A DNA stretch of 64,000 bases from Rhyzopertha dominica (GCA_025024175.1 QCXZ01000041.1:16921786-16985785), one strand, 5' to 3'; shown: positions 43,986 to 56,014, counted from the first letter of the stretch. Made by a program: numbers and translations. Notes: generated by a model not told the origin, from the sequence alone.

Positions 43986-44509
43986 TGTTCTTCGTGTTGG
44001 CAATCGATTCTGTATGAAGAGACGAACATGATGCTTGCAAATGAAATTGTTGCAGTGGTAGGTGAGAAGACTAGACAGATGGTGGGTAGTACACTGGAGA
44101 TATTGGGTTAATTTGAATTTTAATCGGCACAATGCATACTTGACTATACTTAGAGTTCTTGGGTGAGGATTATTGTTGTTTGATTTGGGGATGCAACCAT
44201 CTTATTAGTAATTTGTGTTGTTTAAAAAAAACTGTTAATTAGGTGCTCTGTCTGCACTTCCCGTCGCAATTTATTTATTAACTTGTACATGGTGATTCAC
44301 TAAGGGTACGGAGCGGCTGTATCTTGAAAACTACTCATGCTATCGTTTTGAGAAAATAAGTTTTTGAACAAAAACGTACCAGGTAAATTTATTAAAAATA
44401 AGTTTCCTGCTAGGGGGCGAACTTACAAATACAAATAGATGAAAATAAATTCAAAATTTGTCAATGAAATGTGAAACAATTTTTAGAATCTCTGTTTAAT
44501 TATATGGGG

Positions 44510-45120
44510 TTTCTATAAATAATTCATGCAACGCGGGCGGAGTTGATCCTGAAGGTTGCAGATCAAGTTACAGTCAAGAAATTGATGGCTTTATACTTTT
44601 TTTTAATTTTCCAACAATTTACGGTTCTTTTATTATTGGCATAGTATGCTTGTGGTAACCTCTACAGTCTATACTCTTGCAGTGTGGAAGCTTTTATAGA
44701 GCAGCTAACGTTAATACCACTAAGTCTGTGGATTTTACCATTGCGGCAGGCTAAAAACATCTTTCAGTGCATCATAGTACAATTATTTAACAGGCTGTAG
44801 CCACAACCTAACAAATACGATACATAACCTAAAGTTATACTAAACCGTGTTAGCCCACAGTTCCGAAATGAGCACTTTCTGCAACCTTAAAGTTGATTAT
44901 TGCACAAAACACTACACAATATGTTGAAAATACAAACTCCCACGTGTTTTTTCATATTAAAATATATCAGATAATTCAACAATCAACATATAGCAAAATA
45001 ATAAAAAAATAGCAATTGTTGTGTTCACCTTTCCGAGAGGCGGAACACTGATTTAATCGACAATTTTCATAAGCGCTTTGGATGCATTTACATCAGAAAC
45101 TCTGTATAAAGGTCTCTTAA
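44510..45120 (-). repeat. Interspersed repeat, copy 2 (see 16905-17165)
   Basis: Reverse-complement relation to the copy at 16905-17165, with the shared ends separated by about 300 bases of extra DNA. The block TTCTATAAATAATTCATGCAACGCGGGCGG lies near 44512-44540 and the ATATATCAGATAATTCAACAATC block near 44963-44990. Confidence 0.5.
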
Positions 45121-45329
45121 AAACATTTTCTCTCTAGTGGCCATAGTAACAACACTAAAAAGCAAAATAGATGCTATATCTTAAAAGCTTCAATCAAATT
45201 TAACGAACTAGGACTCATTTTGAGGGAGTCTCAAGAAGATTAATATTAATCGTAAATTGTACCAAAATTGGTTTTTTTAATAGCAGTAGAGGGCTCTATT
45301 TAGAAAACTGTCATACCTTCTTCCATTTC

Positions 45330-45840
45330 CTAAAAATTTAAATGGGACGGTATAATACTTTACATTTCGCTCTGTAGGCTACTATATAAGAAACTGGTGA
45401 AAACTGGAGGCAAATGTGATTTTTGGTTTTGAAGCTATTGCCAAAATAGTACACACAAGACATAAAACAAAGTAAAGGAATTTTCTTTTTGGTTTCTGAA
45501 TAAAAACTAAATAGGACGAAATACTTTTATAACTTTGTTTTGTAGGTTGTTATTTAAGAAAAACTTTGGTAAAAAATGAAGTTGATTGCTTTCCTCATTT
45601 TGAAGTTATATACAAACTAGTACACAGATATATAGAAAATTACAAAAAAAGTAACATTCTCCTTTGTTTACGCAAAAAAATAAATAGAACGAATACAATT
45701 TCTAGCTTTGTTTTGTAGGCTACTTTTTAGCAAAAACTGTGGTAAAAACCGGAGGTCGATTCCTTCTTTTAAATGTTGTCTTGTATGCACTATTATGAAA
45801 ATAACTTCAAAACTATAAATGACACTTGCCTAGGGTTTTC
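45330..45840 (+). repeat. Tandem repeat, three diverged ~170-bp units
   Basis: CT(C/T)TGTAGGCTACT.TATAAGAAACT.GTGAAAACTGGAGG recurs at about 45369, 45538 and 45710. Each unit is followed by a TTTTGAAG(C/T)TAT block and (A/C)ACTAGTACACA. No coding content. Confidence 0.75.
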
Positions 45841-45844
45841 AGCA

Positions 45845-47100
45845 GTCTTTTTTTACATAATAGCCTACATAATAAAGTGAGAAAATATACCATCCATGTT
45901 TGGAACAGTTTACAATAAACCCTAATCGGGTTGAAAATCGGTGTAAAATGAGTATTAATTCGTCAATTTTGGTTGAGGTGCATTTCCTTTTTATCCATAT
46001 TGATTTCATGGCGAGAAAAAAAATAGCCACATTTGTAGCGCTTTTGCATTTTTCTCAGCAGTATGTTGTCCTGTCACCTAAGGAGAATGTTTCCATCTTA
46101 TATAGAAACACTGACAAATAACTAAAAATAAATTATATGCTCTAAACTGAATCATGCCTGAGTTTACGACCACCTCCATCACTTTTGACGTTTTTCTAGG
46201 TTTGCAAATTCAGCAAAGCTAAGATCAAACACTATCGGTTTCTTGCTCCCTGCGTTCATAAGACGCCACACAGCAATATCACCCTGCAAAACGCAGCCCG
46301 CAGTTCGTTCTGATTGGTAGAGAGAAATGACAGCTCGTAGCACAAGAATGATTGCTTCTTCTCCGTGATGCCGGGAGCGTTAGGGATTATTGAGTGTTAG
46401 TGGGGGGTGGCTGTTTACCACCCCATCAGGGTTGTCGCGTTTACTATTATTTATGTAGGTACTTGCATCACTTGAGTATGTTAGAATGTTAGTCATATAA
46501 CTGTAATAAAAGATGAATGCAAGTATTAGATTTATTCTACGCTTTTAACGTAGACACATCTGATCTTTCGTTTTGGGGTACATTCCGTGTATTCTTTCCT
46601 ACAGGCAATGCTATCTAGCGGTGCCATTTGGTACTAGCGCTAGAAGTACAACTTCTGTATAAGGGAGAATGCTTGGAGTGTATAAATATAAATCTCATAC
46701 GCACACAAGTATACAAGCATCTTTGAGAAACGTATCGGTACTTTTATAAACTTTTCCTTTTATTTTAATTTCATATCAACAATCATGCCGAAAAAGTGCA
46801 ATATCCCAGATTACACTAAGAACACAATTGATGCGGGTTTTCAAGTGCCAAAAGATGAAAAACTCGTGTCCACGTTAAAATTACGAGTGTATGGAAGTCT
46901 GCCCACATTTTATTATATATTTATGCGCCATGCGTTTTTTTGTTCTTCGTTACCGTAAAGAAGCAGCTTCTTTCAAACATCCCGTGGATGTAACGTATTG
47001 AAGGAAGAAAAATGTATAGTGTTAAGTAGATAAGTTCAATACCAATACAAAAACCGTGTGTGCATCTGTTATATTTTTTAGTCTAGTTGCTTTTTTGAGC
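45845..47100. other. Upstream sequence, no confident gene
   Basis: 46250-46440 is GC-elevated. A TATAAATA box at 46681-46688 precedes a 57-codon frame (46785-46958, MPKKCNIPDYTKNTIDAG...) with no recognised family; see findings. Confidence 0.35.
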
Positions 47101-47114
47101 TTTATCAAGTATTG

Positions 47115-47396
47115 TTTGTTGTTTGAAATGTGTCACTTGCGGTAAAAATTACGTGGAATAAACTTCCCAATGACTGTCCAATAGATTAGCCCTTTACTGG
47201 AGTGACATGATTTGGAAACGTGATAGATATGCTTTAACAGAGCATATTTAAGTAGTGACCACACAGTCGATTGGGAAAACGTCAAAATTCTAGAACAAGG
47301 GCATAAGCCCAGTAAAATATTGATTCTTGAAATGTTTACTATCTGCTGACATATTTAAAACTAATTAGTAAATTTACATCTCCAAATTTTTCGCGT
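47115..47396 (+). pseudogene. Penelope-like GIY-YIG relic
   Basis: Broken plus-strand frames give KCVTCGKNYVE, LSNRLALYWSDMIWKRDRYALTEH, then SIGKTSKF/WENVKIL and KCLL, aligning block by block with the GIY-YIG copy at 11802 (CxxC, HKSDI, ALAEH, VKILE, LILEM). Heavily decayed. It is cut near its 3' side by the insertion at 47417. Confidence 0.7.
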
Positions 47397-48617
47397 AGAA
47401 CAATTTAGAAAGCTTGGTGACTCGGGTGGTAGCTTTCGACCCGAGAGGGCGTGTTTTTGAGCGCTGTGAACTGACTTTTTTTGTTTTGTGATTAAAACAA
47501 ACATTATCAGTATTAGCCTGAACCGGACATAGCAAGCTGTTTAATGCTCAAGAGAATAAAACACAAAGAAACTGGCATGTCCAAAAATAGGTCAAATACA
47601 GACCTGTTTCAAGCACGATAATAGATCTCTAGAAAACTGACGAAGCATTTAGGAAGCTTAAAAGATAAATACATACCGTAGTAGTAACAAGTAGAACAAA
47701 CAAGTAACCAGCAAAATAATAAAAATGGCTTTCATATTTTCATACGTTCTTTCAGAAGTGAAGTAGCTCCGTGTACCTAGACAAGTGTATACAAGCAATC
47801 ACGTAATCGTGGTACAAAAAATCCAGCAAGACGGAAACTACCAAATATACGTTGAGAACATTACTAACAGCAACATAAACACTCTCTAGGAGAAATAATA
47901 AGAAAAGCTGCAAATCACATTAGACAAAACGTATGCAAGCTCAGAAGGACCTTGGAAGAAACTATTCAAGAACCACGATCAAAATGCAAATTAGAAAAGG
48001 AGAAAAAAATCATATACCGGTAGACAAGAGAAAGTAGTTAGAAACCACTACGATAATGCAATAATACTATGCAGAAACCAACATGGAAACAAATTCATCC
48101 ACAGAAATTGGATCAGCCGTAATGAATTGTGGAAAGGAAGCAACTTAAGGCACACAGACGAGAAATGTTCCGAGAACAACGTCACCTAATCTACAGCTCT
48201 CGGAAACGAAACGATAAACACTTATGAAAACACTCAAGGAAGCGTCGACACCATCACGAAAAAGCAATCTACACAGGACACATGAATCATAATTGCCACT
48301 TAAAACAGACAGTAAAATAATGAATGAAGAGGTTCTAAATCTCTATATTACTTCAGACATCAACTCACACGAGGAGGAAAACAATGAAGCCGGGCTAAGC
48401 CAACATCAAACACGGAAACATTTAAGAAAAGCATTCACTGGCTGAATGCACCCTGCAAACATTCCCATTCTAATCCTCAGCTTTCCGTAATATGCGCTAC
48501 ATGGGAGCCTACTCGCAACAAGCGTGTCACCTCGGCCCGGCGATATATCCGAGAGCGGAAGAAACGCCTACCGTACGCTGGTTCAATCTTTTAATCAAGA
48601 ACAATTTAGAAAGCTTG
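47397..48617. mobile_element. ~1.18-kb insertion flanked by 20-bp direct repeats
   Basis: AGAACAATTTAGAAAGCTTG is present at 47397-47416 and again at 48598-48617. The insert 47417-48597 starts with a hairpin (CTCGGGT 47421-47427 / ACCCGAG 47439-47445) and has short plus-strand frames with no family I recognise. A 20-bp duplication without terminal repeats or obvious poly-A fits a retroposed piece better than a DNA transposon. Confidence 0.7.
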
Positions 48618-48619
48618 CC

Positions 48620-49820
48620 AAAGATCAAAGAGGTCACCTTATTATTCATTAGGTCGTTTACTCCCTAAGTTTGAAACCAATCACATACATATACTAATAA
48701 AATAATGTATAAAACGATGTGTGATAGCACATCTTCAATTTATGAATATTCTAATACGCAACTTGAACGATTTGTGAACGAGAAGACACAACAATAGGTA
48801 ACTATGAATTTTGGTGTGACAGGCTGACCGGGGTCAGATCGTATTTTAGTGGTATTTATGTCTATAGCAATCATTCTAAGAAATTCTTCTAGTATTCTAG
48901 TAGGTGCAGTTTAATGTTAAATAAATAAATATTGAAATAAATTTATTCAGTTTTCTTGCTAGGAACTATTCCAGTGTAAAATACGACTACCTACTTTATA
49001 AGGAAATCTGACAACTCTGCATTTGCGTATTCGCGTGCATGCACATAGGGCTAAATATGACATCGCTTTTGCCTTGGGGTGGTTCGTGTTAATTTCTTTA
49101 CCTACAAACACAAGAAAACGTTTGCATTAAGGCTTTTTGAAAGGAATACATGCAACGCAATTAAAAGTAGTTTTCACGAAGTGTTTACTCCGACCTTCCA
49201 TTAAAAAGTTATTAAACAGCGCTCCTGCAATTACCTACTTGCAGTAAGCTGCTTGCTCTCCACGCTTCTGCGCATCACACTGCACCAACCGACAGCGAAG
49301 CTGTCTGCTAAAATTGGAATTGACGCAATTTACGTTCAAATTAGTTATATTTTCATGACAATAAGCAGATCAACGGTGTACACGCACAATTTATATGAAT
49401 AACCTAAAACAAAATAACCAGATAGTATTGTGTACTTATATTATTATTTTTTTAATAAAAATAATTGATTCAACAGTTCGTTTGGTGCCGATCGTCGTAG
49501 TGAACACACGCAACCGAGCTGTATTCTGAGTTTTACACTTTTATTTATATGAAACGTAAACCATCCAACTATATACATAGTGAACATTGCACGACCTTGT
49601 GTCAGAGAAATGGTGTTGATATTATGTTTGTGTTAGATCAGTACCTCTACCTAAACAGAAGCCACGTATGAAGACTCTTCGTCCCAACCAATTACGCATA
49701 TTGCATTGCAATAGTTTTTCTAAACGTGTGTTCAAAGTTATGTTGCAGGTCCTTACCGTCACCCCCTATCCAATTTCTACGGTACAAAACAAGAAAACAA
49801 ATGGTACATGGTATACAAAC
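48620..49820. other. Upstream AT-rich sequence, nothing recognised
   Basis: 48618 onward probably continues the Penelope relic's tail. 49240-49320 is slightly GC-richer. No gene supported. Confidence 0.35.
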
Positions 49821-49823
49821 ATG

Positions 49824-50005
49824 CCATCCGACATCCGAGAACTCTATATTCGAGTACTCGACAATTTTGTTCTCGAGAAACGCGAGCGAGACCTAACAGA
49901 GTACCCCGCGCATGTCATCCGACATCCGAGAACTCTGTATTCGAATACTCGGTAGTTTAGTTCTCGAGAACTGCGCCGAATCGAGAACTTTGCGATTTTG
50001 GTATT
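49824..50005 (+). repeat. Duplicated palindrome-rich block (TATTCGAATACTCG / GTTCTCGAGAAC)
   Basis: CATCCGACATCCGAGAACTC recurs at about 49827 and 49916, each followed by TATTCGA(G/A)TACTCG and TTGTTCTCGAGAA or TAGTTCTCGAGAA. A third decayed TATTCGAATACTCGC ends near 50016. The palindromes TTCGAA and CTCGAG alternate, giving a roughly 89-bp period. Confidence 0.7.
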
Positions 50006-50019
50006 CGAATACTCGCATC

Positions 50020-50320
50020 ACTAGTGAGAACAAATTGACCAGCGCAGATGATTTATTTCATTCTGCTTACCTGCACTAGGTCGGTGTCTGTCACGGTTAC
50101 AGACCACCTAGCTAGCAAAGTTCTCCTTAGATGGTATTAAAGGCATCAGCTCTCTTACACTCCAGTCCGCACTCCGCGGTTAAAGGCGTCGGTCTGCTTT
50201 GGTCAATTTATTCTCTACCGCTACCTGGTGAGCCCCAATAGGGCGAAACTAGTTGTAGGGTGAGAGTGAATTGACCAGGGCAGACGATTTATTTCATGAC
50301 ACATGACACTTGAATGCAAA
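50020..50320 (+). mobile_element. Retrozyme-like tandem repeat (~236-bp unit) with hammerhead motif
   Basis: ATTGACCAG(C/G)GCAGA(T/C)GATTTATTTCAT occurs at 50034 and 50270, a 236-bp period covering just over one unit. The first copy begins at ACTAGTGAGA, the same sequence that forms the cleavage region of the hammerhead at 50221-50260. Tandem short repeats that each carry a type I hammerhead with tiny stem III define animal retrozymes. The assignment here is by structure only. Confidence 0.6.
50221..50258 (+). ncRNA. Hammerhead ribozyme motif, one core mismatch
   Basis: Stem I CTAC/GTAG (50221-50224 with 50255-50258); core CTGGTGA at 50225-50231, one base from CUGAUGA; stem II GCCC/GGGC (50232-50235 with 50241-50244); GAAA at 50245-50248; palindromic ACTAGT as minimal stem III; U at the cleavage position. 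An outer pairing GTCTGCTTTGGTCAATT / AATTGACCAGGGCAGAC can extend stem I. The A-to-G change in the core would be expected to cripple cleavage. Confidence 0.7.
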
Positions 50321-50324
50321 AAAC

Positions 50325-51120
50325 TTTTATATAAAACATATTTCCCTATCTTGCCTAGTTATATAACTATGGAAAGATGCTAGTGGGCTGTCACCCAGTA
50401 TTTATTTTACTGTTACTATTTACTATTTCAGTTCCCATTAAGTTTAATATTATTATCTCTACTTGTTTATTTTTTATGTTTCAATTACTCCAAGGAATAT
50501 TTATTGCTTAAAAAAATAGCTTCCAGGTTTCTCTTACACTTTAGAAGCCCAAATTTAGTAAACTGCGTTGTTTTTTTACCAGCTTACTACCTGTTTGTTT
50601 ATAAACGATTTGGTTGCTTATTTCTTGGCTGAACTTAATTGATGTAGAGCTTTGAACAAGATGAGGCAAATTTTTGGTAACTCCTTGTTACCTATACGAG
50701 TATATAGAATAGCTTTTACTTTATTTCACCACACGGAATTTTTCTAAAACATGGGCAAAGAAAACATCTACCTTTACTTACTGTAGTTAAGTGGGGCATT
50801 TTATAAGAAGATGACAGGAAGATTAAAGAGAATGTAGCAAGGCAGTAAGGTAGGTATGAATATATGTAAACCATTTAGGTTTATAAGAAAATAAAAGTTT
50901 AATAATCCCAAGTATTTAAAAATAAGTTAAAAGAAATATAATAATGCACAGATAATGTCTTAAGTTAGAAAATAGATATTCACCTTTGTAGCAGCGCGGT
51001 ATAGGTATAGAAAGTTACATATACTCCTATTTTGACATAGACACATCTTATGCTGCAATGGGAAGGGGTGGGGGGGTCATTTTGTCAAAATCTGTGATGA
51101 TCTACTGGTGCCTTTATGAA
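50325..51120. other. Upstream AT-rich sequence, nothing recognised
   Basis: No supported element. Confidence 0.4.
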
Positions 51121-51124
51121 CTAC

Positions 51125-51420
51125 GATATAGGTTGGTAGGTTGGTACTCTCTGTAAGTACAGAGACCTACACTGCCGATTGCCTGCGTCATTTGGTGAAA
51201 ACCAGGAATGCGTCATCTATCCGTGACTTTACGAATTATGACGATACGATACGGTCGGTAATACATAGACCTATATTGTCGATATCCCATTGAGCTTTTG
51301 ATCCCATTGGGAATGCCAGCGAAAAAAAGATCCAGTGAAATAAAATGACAACGGTTAATTTTAATTTTAGTTCAAAATTAACTACCTCTACTAACGCGTA
51401 TTTAAAATGGAATTGTCCAC
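51125..51420 (-). repeat. Dispersed repeat family R1, copy 3 (two partial units, reversed)
   Basis: GGTTGGTA(C)...GTACAGAGACCTACACTGCCGATTGCC (51130-51185) and ACGGTCGGTAATACATAGACCTATATTG (51250-51280) are reverse complements of the block seen at 29920 and 41070. TTAATTTTAATTTTAG...ACTACCTCTACTAACGCG (51356-51400) matches the 5' part of the copy at 57165 reversed. Confidence 0.6.
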
Positions 51421-51424
51421 CTCA

Positions 51425-53110
51425 TATTTACGAGTGTATCAAAGTCAACAAAGATTTTTTTAAGTAGGTAGCGACAGTAGCACTGTTTTAGATTTGAACA
51501 GCTTTAATCATGCAACTGTTGTGGTTTGTATCTGCCCGAAAGCGCTAAAGTAGTATTCAATAAACCCAGTGGAATCAGAGTTTCGAGTGTCTTTATTCCA
51601 CTTTAGGCATTCAATATATCATTAAATTTCGAGAAGGACTAAAAATTGAAGTAAAATAAAATATTTGGCCCCAGACATCAAAGAATCTGCAAAAGAGGAC
51701 AAACAGAATAATGAAAACGTAGAATAAAAAAAACATGGAAGATAGAATTTGATGATTCATTCTTTTTCACTCAGATACCCACTAGCTGTACTTGGAGAGC
51801 TTACCAAGTATCTGCCACTTTAGCGCACCCATAATCATAATAGGTCCCGTACCAATTACATGATATGTTCGATTGGTATATATACACCAATTTGTTTCTA
51901 CGTGCGACACAATTTCTCTCTATAATGTTCCAGTATGTATAACGAGTAATGCCATGGGACATACACATAGGTACCTATCTATATTAATTATTCCGTTTCA
52001 TATGCAAATTTGCTGATAATAACCCTATACTGATTTTATCATGGAGTCTTTTAAAGTGATGCGCTCACTGCGCTTTGTATCGAATAACAAAAAAAGGATC
52101 GAATAATGTAGCAGATGACAGCAAGCTTCGAATTTAAATTAGGGCTTTAGCGTGCTGCGGTGTATGCACCAGAAAACGACCCGCAATGTGATTTCAAAAT
52201 GTGATTATAGCGTTGATGATGATATGTTATATCAGTGATATAAGTATAGTTTTCGATTTAACCGCTGTCTTAGTTTTAGTATTTCCAGTTCATTAATTCA
52301 AAATGTATTAAAGAATATAAAATGGATGGATGTAATATGGCATGTAAGTGGTCGCTTTTTAAATACGTATAATCTACTGACAAAGTTCTACGGATCTTTT
52401 AATGTTTACATTTTGACTATTCATACAATATTTTAAGAAAAAATGTATTTTCCCTGACCTCTACAGACAATCACAGGCCAATTTTTGTAAAGCTAATTTT
52501 AACCTTCGGATTCGGAGAAAATTCTTCCTAAAATTATCGAGAATTAATAAAATTTGTGAGAGCGATAAGTATATTTTAATTTGTAATTAAATAAACGCAC
52601 CATTTGTTGAAATGAAATCAGCAGTGATCTATAAGGAGGTTGAATAGGAACTTATTGTTTTACTATAAAATATTATAAGCAAAAGGTAAAAAAATCTGAC
52701 ATGAAAAGTACTCAGTAACCTCAAGGAAAGGCGGTAAGTCGTTAGCCTATTAGGTATAATTAAAAGTACGAGAACATAATATCTTTCTGATGCAACCTAT
52801 ATACCAGTTATGCTTGTTTTCAACAAAAAAAAATTGCGATACTGCATATGGGAAGATATTTGAATTAAAATTAAATAAATATAACAGAGAGTCCCATTAT
52901 TATTAATGCCAATTTGCAATGTAATTAGGCAAAATAATAACATGAGACGTTAATTATAGACCTTACATAAGATGATAAGAAAAAATGTAGGTGAATAGAG
53001 AAGATGATTGCTAAGCAAACCAAAATGTTTATACTACATTATTTCGGGATTATGTGGAATCCAAACCTACTGTAAATCTTGAATGAATGTTAGGCCGGTT
53101 TCCATTCTCT
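51425..53110. other. Upstream AT-rich sequence, nothing recognised
   Basis: No coding region, repeat pair or RNA-like element supported. Confidence 0.4.
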
Positions 53111-53120
53111 ATTTTAAGCT

Positions 53121-53344
53121 ATAGTTCTAAAACTGAAAATGAGAAAACGGTTTATCTGTCAAAGAAGGGGTGGGCCGTTTATGGTAGTGTAGGCACAAAA
53201 TGTTTCCTGGACCTGTCTGGTCGGATGGTTGTGTATCGTCTGTGTTCTCTTGATGTTTAAAATCCCATAATCGGCCCACCCCTCGCAGCACGGGTCCTTT
53301 TTTGACTTATAAGCCGTTTTCTCATTTTCAGTTTTAAGAACTAT
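53121..53344. mobile_element. Small fold-back/MITE-like element (~224 bp)
   Basis: ATAGTTCTAAAACTGAAAATGAGAAAACGG at 53121-53150 is mirrored by its reverse complement at about 53315-53344 (one extra T). Inside, GGGGTGGGCCG (53166-53176) and CGGCCCACCCC (53272-53282) form a second paired block. Flanking sequence (TCTATTTTAA..., AAAATCTAAACCATTCACATACCCCAATTTA) resembles the interior of the hAT element near 18535-18590, so it may have landed in a copy of that element. Confidence 0.75.
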
Positions 53345-53449
53345 AAAATTAACTCTGTTTTTAAAATCTAAACCATTCACATACCCCAATTTAGGGGCTA
53401 AATTCAGCATGTTCAATTATACAGGCGATTGTAATCATCTCTACATGTT

Positions 53450-54110
53450 TTTACTTTTCATAATTTATGATAAGAAAATTATTGGTTTAGGGCAAAATTT
53501 GACTATGGCTAAAAAAACATTTTTCTCAACGCACCTGCCGCTTCCTCTTCTCATTTGACTTATGAGTCTGGCGAGACTTTCATGATTGTAAATGACAGCC
53601 AGACATGTATTTTATATGAAGCTGTTTATTATGTGAAAAATGTTCAAATCCGGGAAAATAAGAGCAAAAATATTGTAATTTTTTAGATTTTGGAGATGCC
53701 GACAGACTCATTTGCCAATTTCGTAAATCAGCCAGACTTAGGTACTTTTTGATTATAATTTATGATAGTACCAAATGATACGTTAAATTTCAAGCATGGG
53801 AAAATATGGGATTCGGATATCAAAAATCGGTTAGAATTTGCATACGTGAATTATCAGCCAGACTGACTTTCCTCCACTTGGGATGTGCCAGACAGTCGTT
53901 TCCATTAATAAAATGACTCACTTTAATTAATGTCAAATATTTATGACTGGAAAAATAAGTGGACTTGACTTTTTTTATTTAGTGAATCCACCCGAAAATT
54001 TTAGCTAGACTCAGAAATTGTCGTTTTGTGTCACCATCCGAACAAACTATTTGATACTCATCGACTGGGAAAATAAGTACAAAAAAAATTCAGTGTCTCG
54101 CTGCACTACA
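53450..54110. other. Upstream AT-rich sequence, nothing recognised
   Basis: No supported feature. Confidence 0.4.
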
Positions 54111-54118
54111 AAGAGAAT

Positions 54119-54325
54119 ATGAACCGGTTCGTTGTTTCTATATCACAATTTTTCCAAGATGAGGTGTTTAAGGCAGCAAAGCCTACTAAGAATTCATTTA
54201 CTTCTGGAGTAGATGTTATTCCTAACTTTCTCTTAAAGGATTGTGCTTCTATTAGTCCAATACTTAAAAAGGGACATATAAATAATATTTCTAATTATAG
54301 GCATTATTACGTTCTTTGTAATTAA
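54119..54325 (+). pseudogene. LINE reverse transcriptase fragment
   Basis: The frame reads KNSFTSGVDVIPNFLLKDCA, then ISPILKKGHINNISNYRHYYVLCN. These correspond to the KSxGxDxIPxxLLKxC and (V)PIFKKGxxxxxSNYRPISLL motifs of non-LTR reverse transcriptases, with the intervening ~50 residues deleted. A dead fragment. Confidence 0.8.
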
Positions 54326-54384
54326 AAAAAATATTTTGAACAATAAAAAAGAAGAAATATGAATAGTCGGTTAGTGCTCCTCTT

Positions 54385-56014
54385 CACAGTAAAAAATATT
54401 GTCCGATTAAGGTTGCTCTAACGCAGAGGAAACACTATAGAGCAAAAATTTTAGAGCAAGAACAACTCTAATTTCACTTTGATCAATTTTTCAATGTAGT
54501 ATGTCGATTTTTTGCAAAATACCTCTAAACAAATGTAGTTTTTATACTAATTACTCTCTTTCTTCTCGAACAAGAGCGAATGAAAATATCTAAAGTAAAA
54601 GTAACTCTGCTAAGAGTGAACAGAGCTCTAGTAGAGACTGGAGTTCAAAACGCGCCATCTATAACATATCGCTGTGCCATACTGTTGCCAACTTAGAGGT
54701 TTTGCAGGTAAATTTAGCAGACAAACTCTCACCTAGCAAGAAAAATAGGTTTTAGCAGTTACCTGATATTTTAGCGGGAAAAAAAATTTTTAGTTTATTA
54801 TTAGCTATTACAATTTAGCATTTAAATCTAAAGATTGCAAGCGTTATATAATTACCAAATGAATCATATGGGAAACTTAGATATGAAGCAGAATCGATTT
54901 ATTTGTGGTAGATGAGTCGATAATTATTGTACTTTCTTTGCTTGGAAAAGTATTTCGTGTACACTTCACCTACCAACACAAAATTTAATAACTGACGTGT
55001 CTTTGGCGCTTTGTGTGTTCCACGTAATAAAATTATTGGTTCAGAAAGAACACGATAAGCTCGAGAACGAAATTTCTAACGTAATGTGTAGGTACCTAAC
55101 AACTATTTATGTGACAAAATAAATAATAAAATTCGTTTTATATTAATAGATACTCCTCGGATTACTCTATCCAGCCCTATCCTAAGAATTTTAGCGAATT
55201 TTAGCGGATTACTTGCGGCAATCTAGCGAAATTCCTATTTGTGCCAGTGGCTTCTGGCAACACTGTTTGCTATCGTATTATATGGCGTACGGCGTATACG
55301 TGAATGTGAATGTGTTTGGAATTTTGGAGTTATTTGTGCTTTGGAATTGCATTCTAAGGTAAGTAATACTTGCACAATGGCACTTCAATAGTATGAATAA
55401 TGATAAATAAAATGTCGATCATCACATAGTCAAATCTTCTACCAAACATTTAATCCAGTGCCTCAAGGACGTTTTACAGATTTGCTAAACGTGTATGCAA
55501 GTTTTCCAGTTGAACATGTTATTTTAGTTAAATGTAGTTGACATTTGTTTACTGCTTTATAAAGAACCATATCAAATAACGCAAACCTGTTCAAAAACCA
55601 GCTAGTACTTAGTACCTAAGTATTTATTTATTTATTTATATTATAATATTCATATGTATTTTATATTGCTTCCTACCCCCCACCCCCGCATTAAATGTAA
55701 TTTATTAACTCTGATTAGTGATTATTTCACTCAAAGAGCAGAGTGTAGGCAGAACTGATCCTGAAAGTTAATTAATACTCTAGTAAGATATATCGCACAA
55801 TGTTAGCTAACACTATTAGAGAGTATTTTTACTCTAGAATAAAAACACCTTTATTCAAATCTAGTGTCAAAAAATTACATTTGACTAGAGTAAAAATCAC
55901 TCTAAAATATACTCTAACAATGTAGCCAAGCTTTTTACTCTACTAGAGTGGACCTGCTCCAACTTCGCTTAGTGTTTTTTAGAGCATATTAAGAGTACTA
56001 ATTTTTTTACTGTG
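54385..56014. mobile_element. ~1.6-kb non-autonomous DNA element with CACAGTAAAAAA termini
   Basis: CACAGTAAAAAATATTG at 54385 and its reverse counterpart ending TTTTTTTACTGTG at 56014 form short terminal repeats. Both subterminal regions (54410-54680, 55780-55990) are packed with AGAGCA/AGAGTA/ACTCTA motifs in both orientations, which looks like transposase-binding arrays. No transposase frame is present. A clear target duplication was not found (only TT on both sides), so the superfamily is unresolved. Confidence 0.6.
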
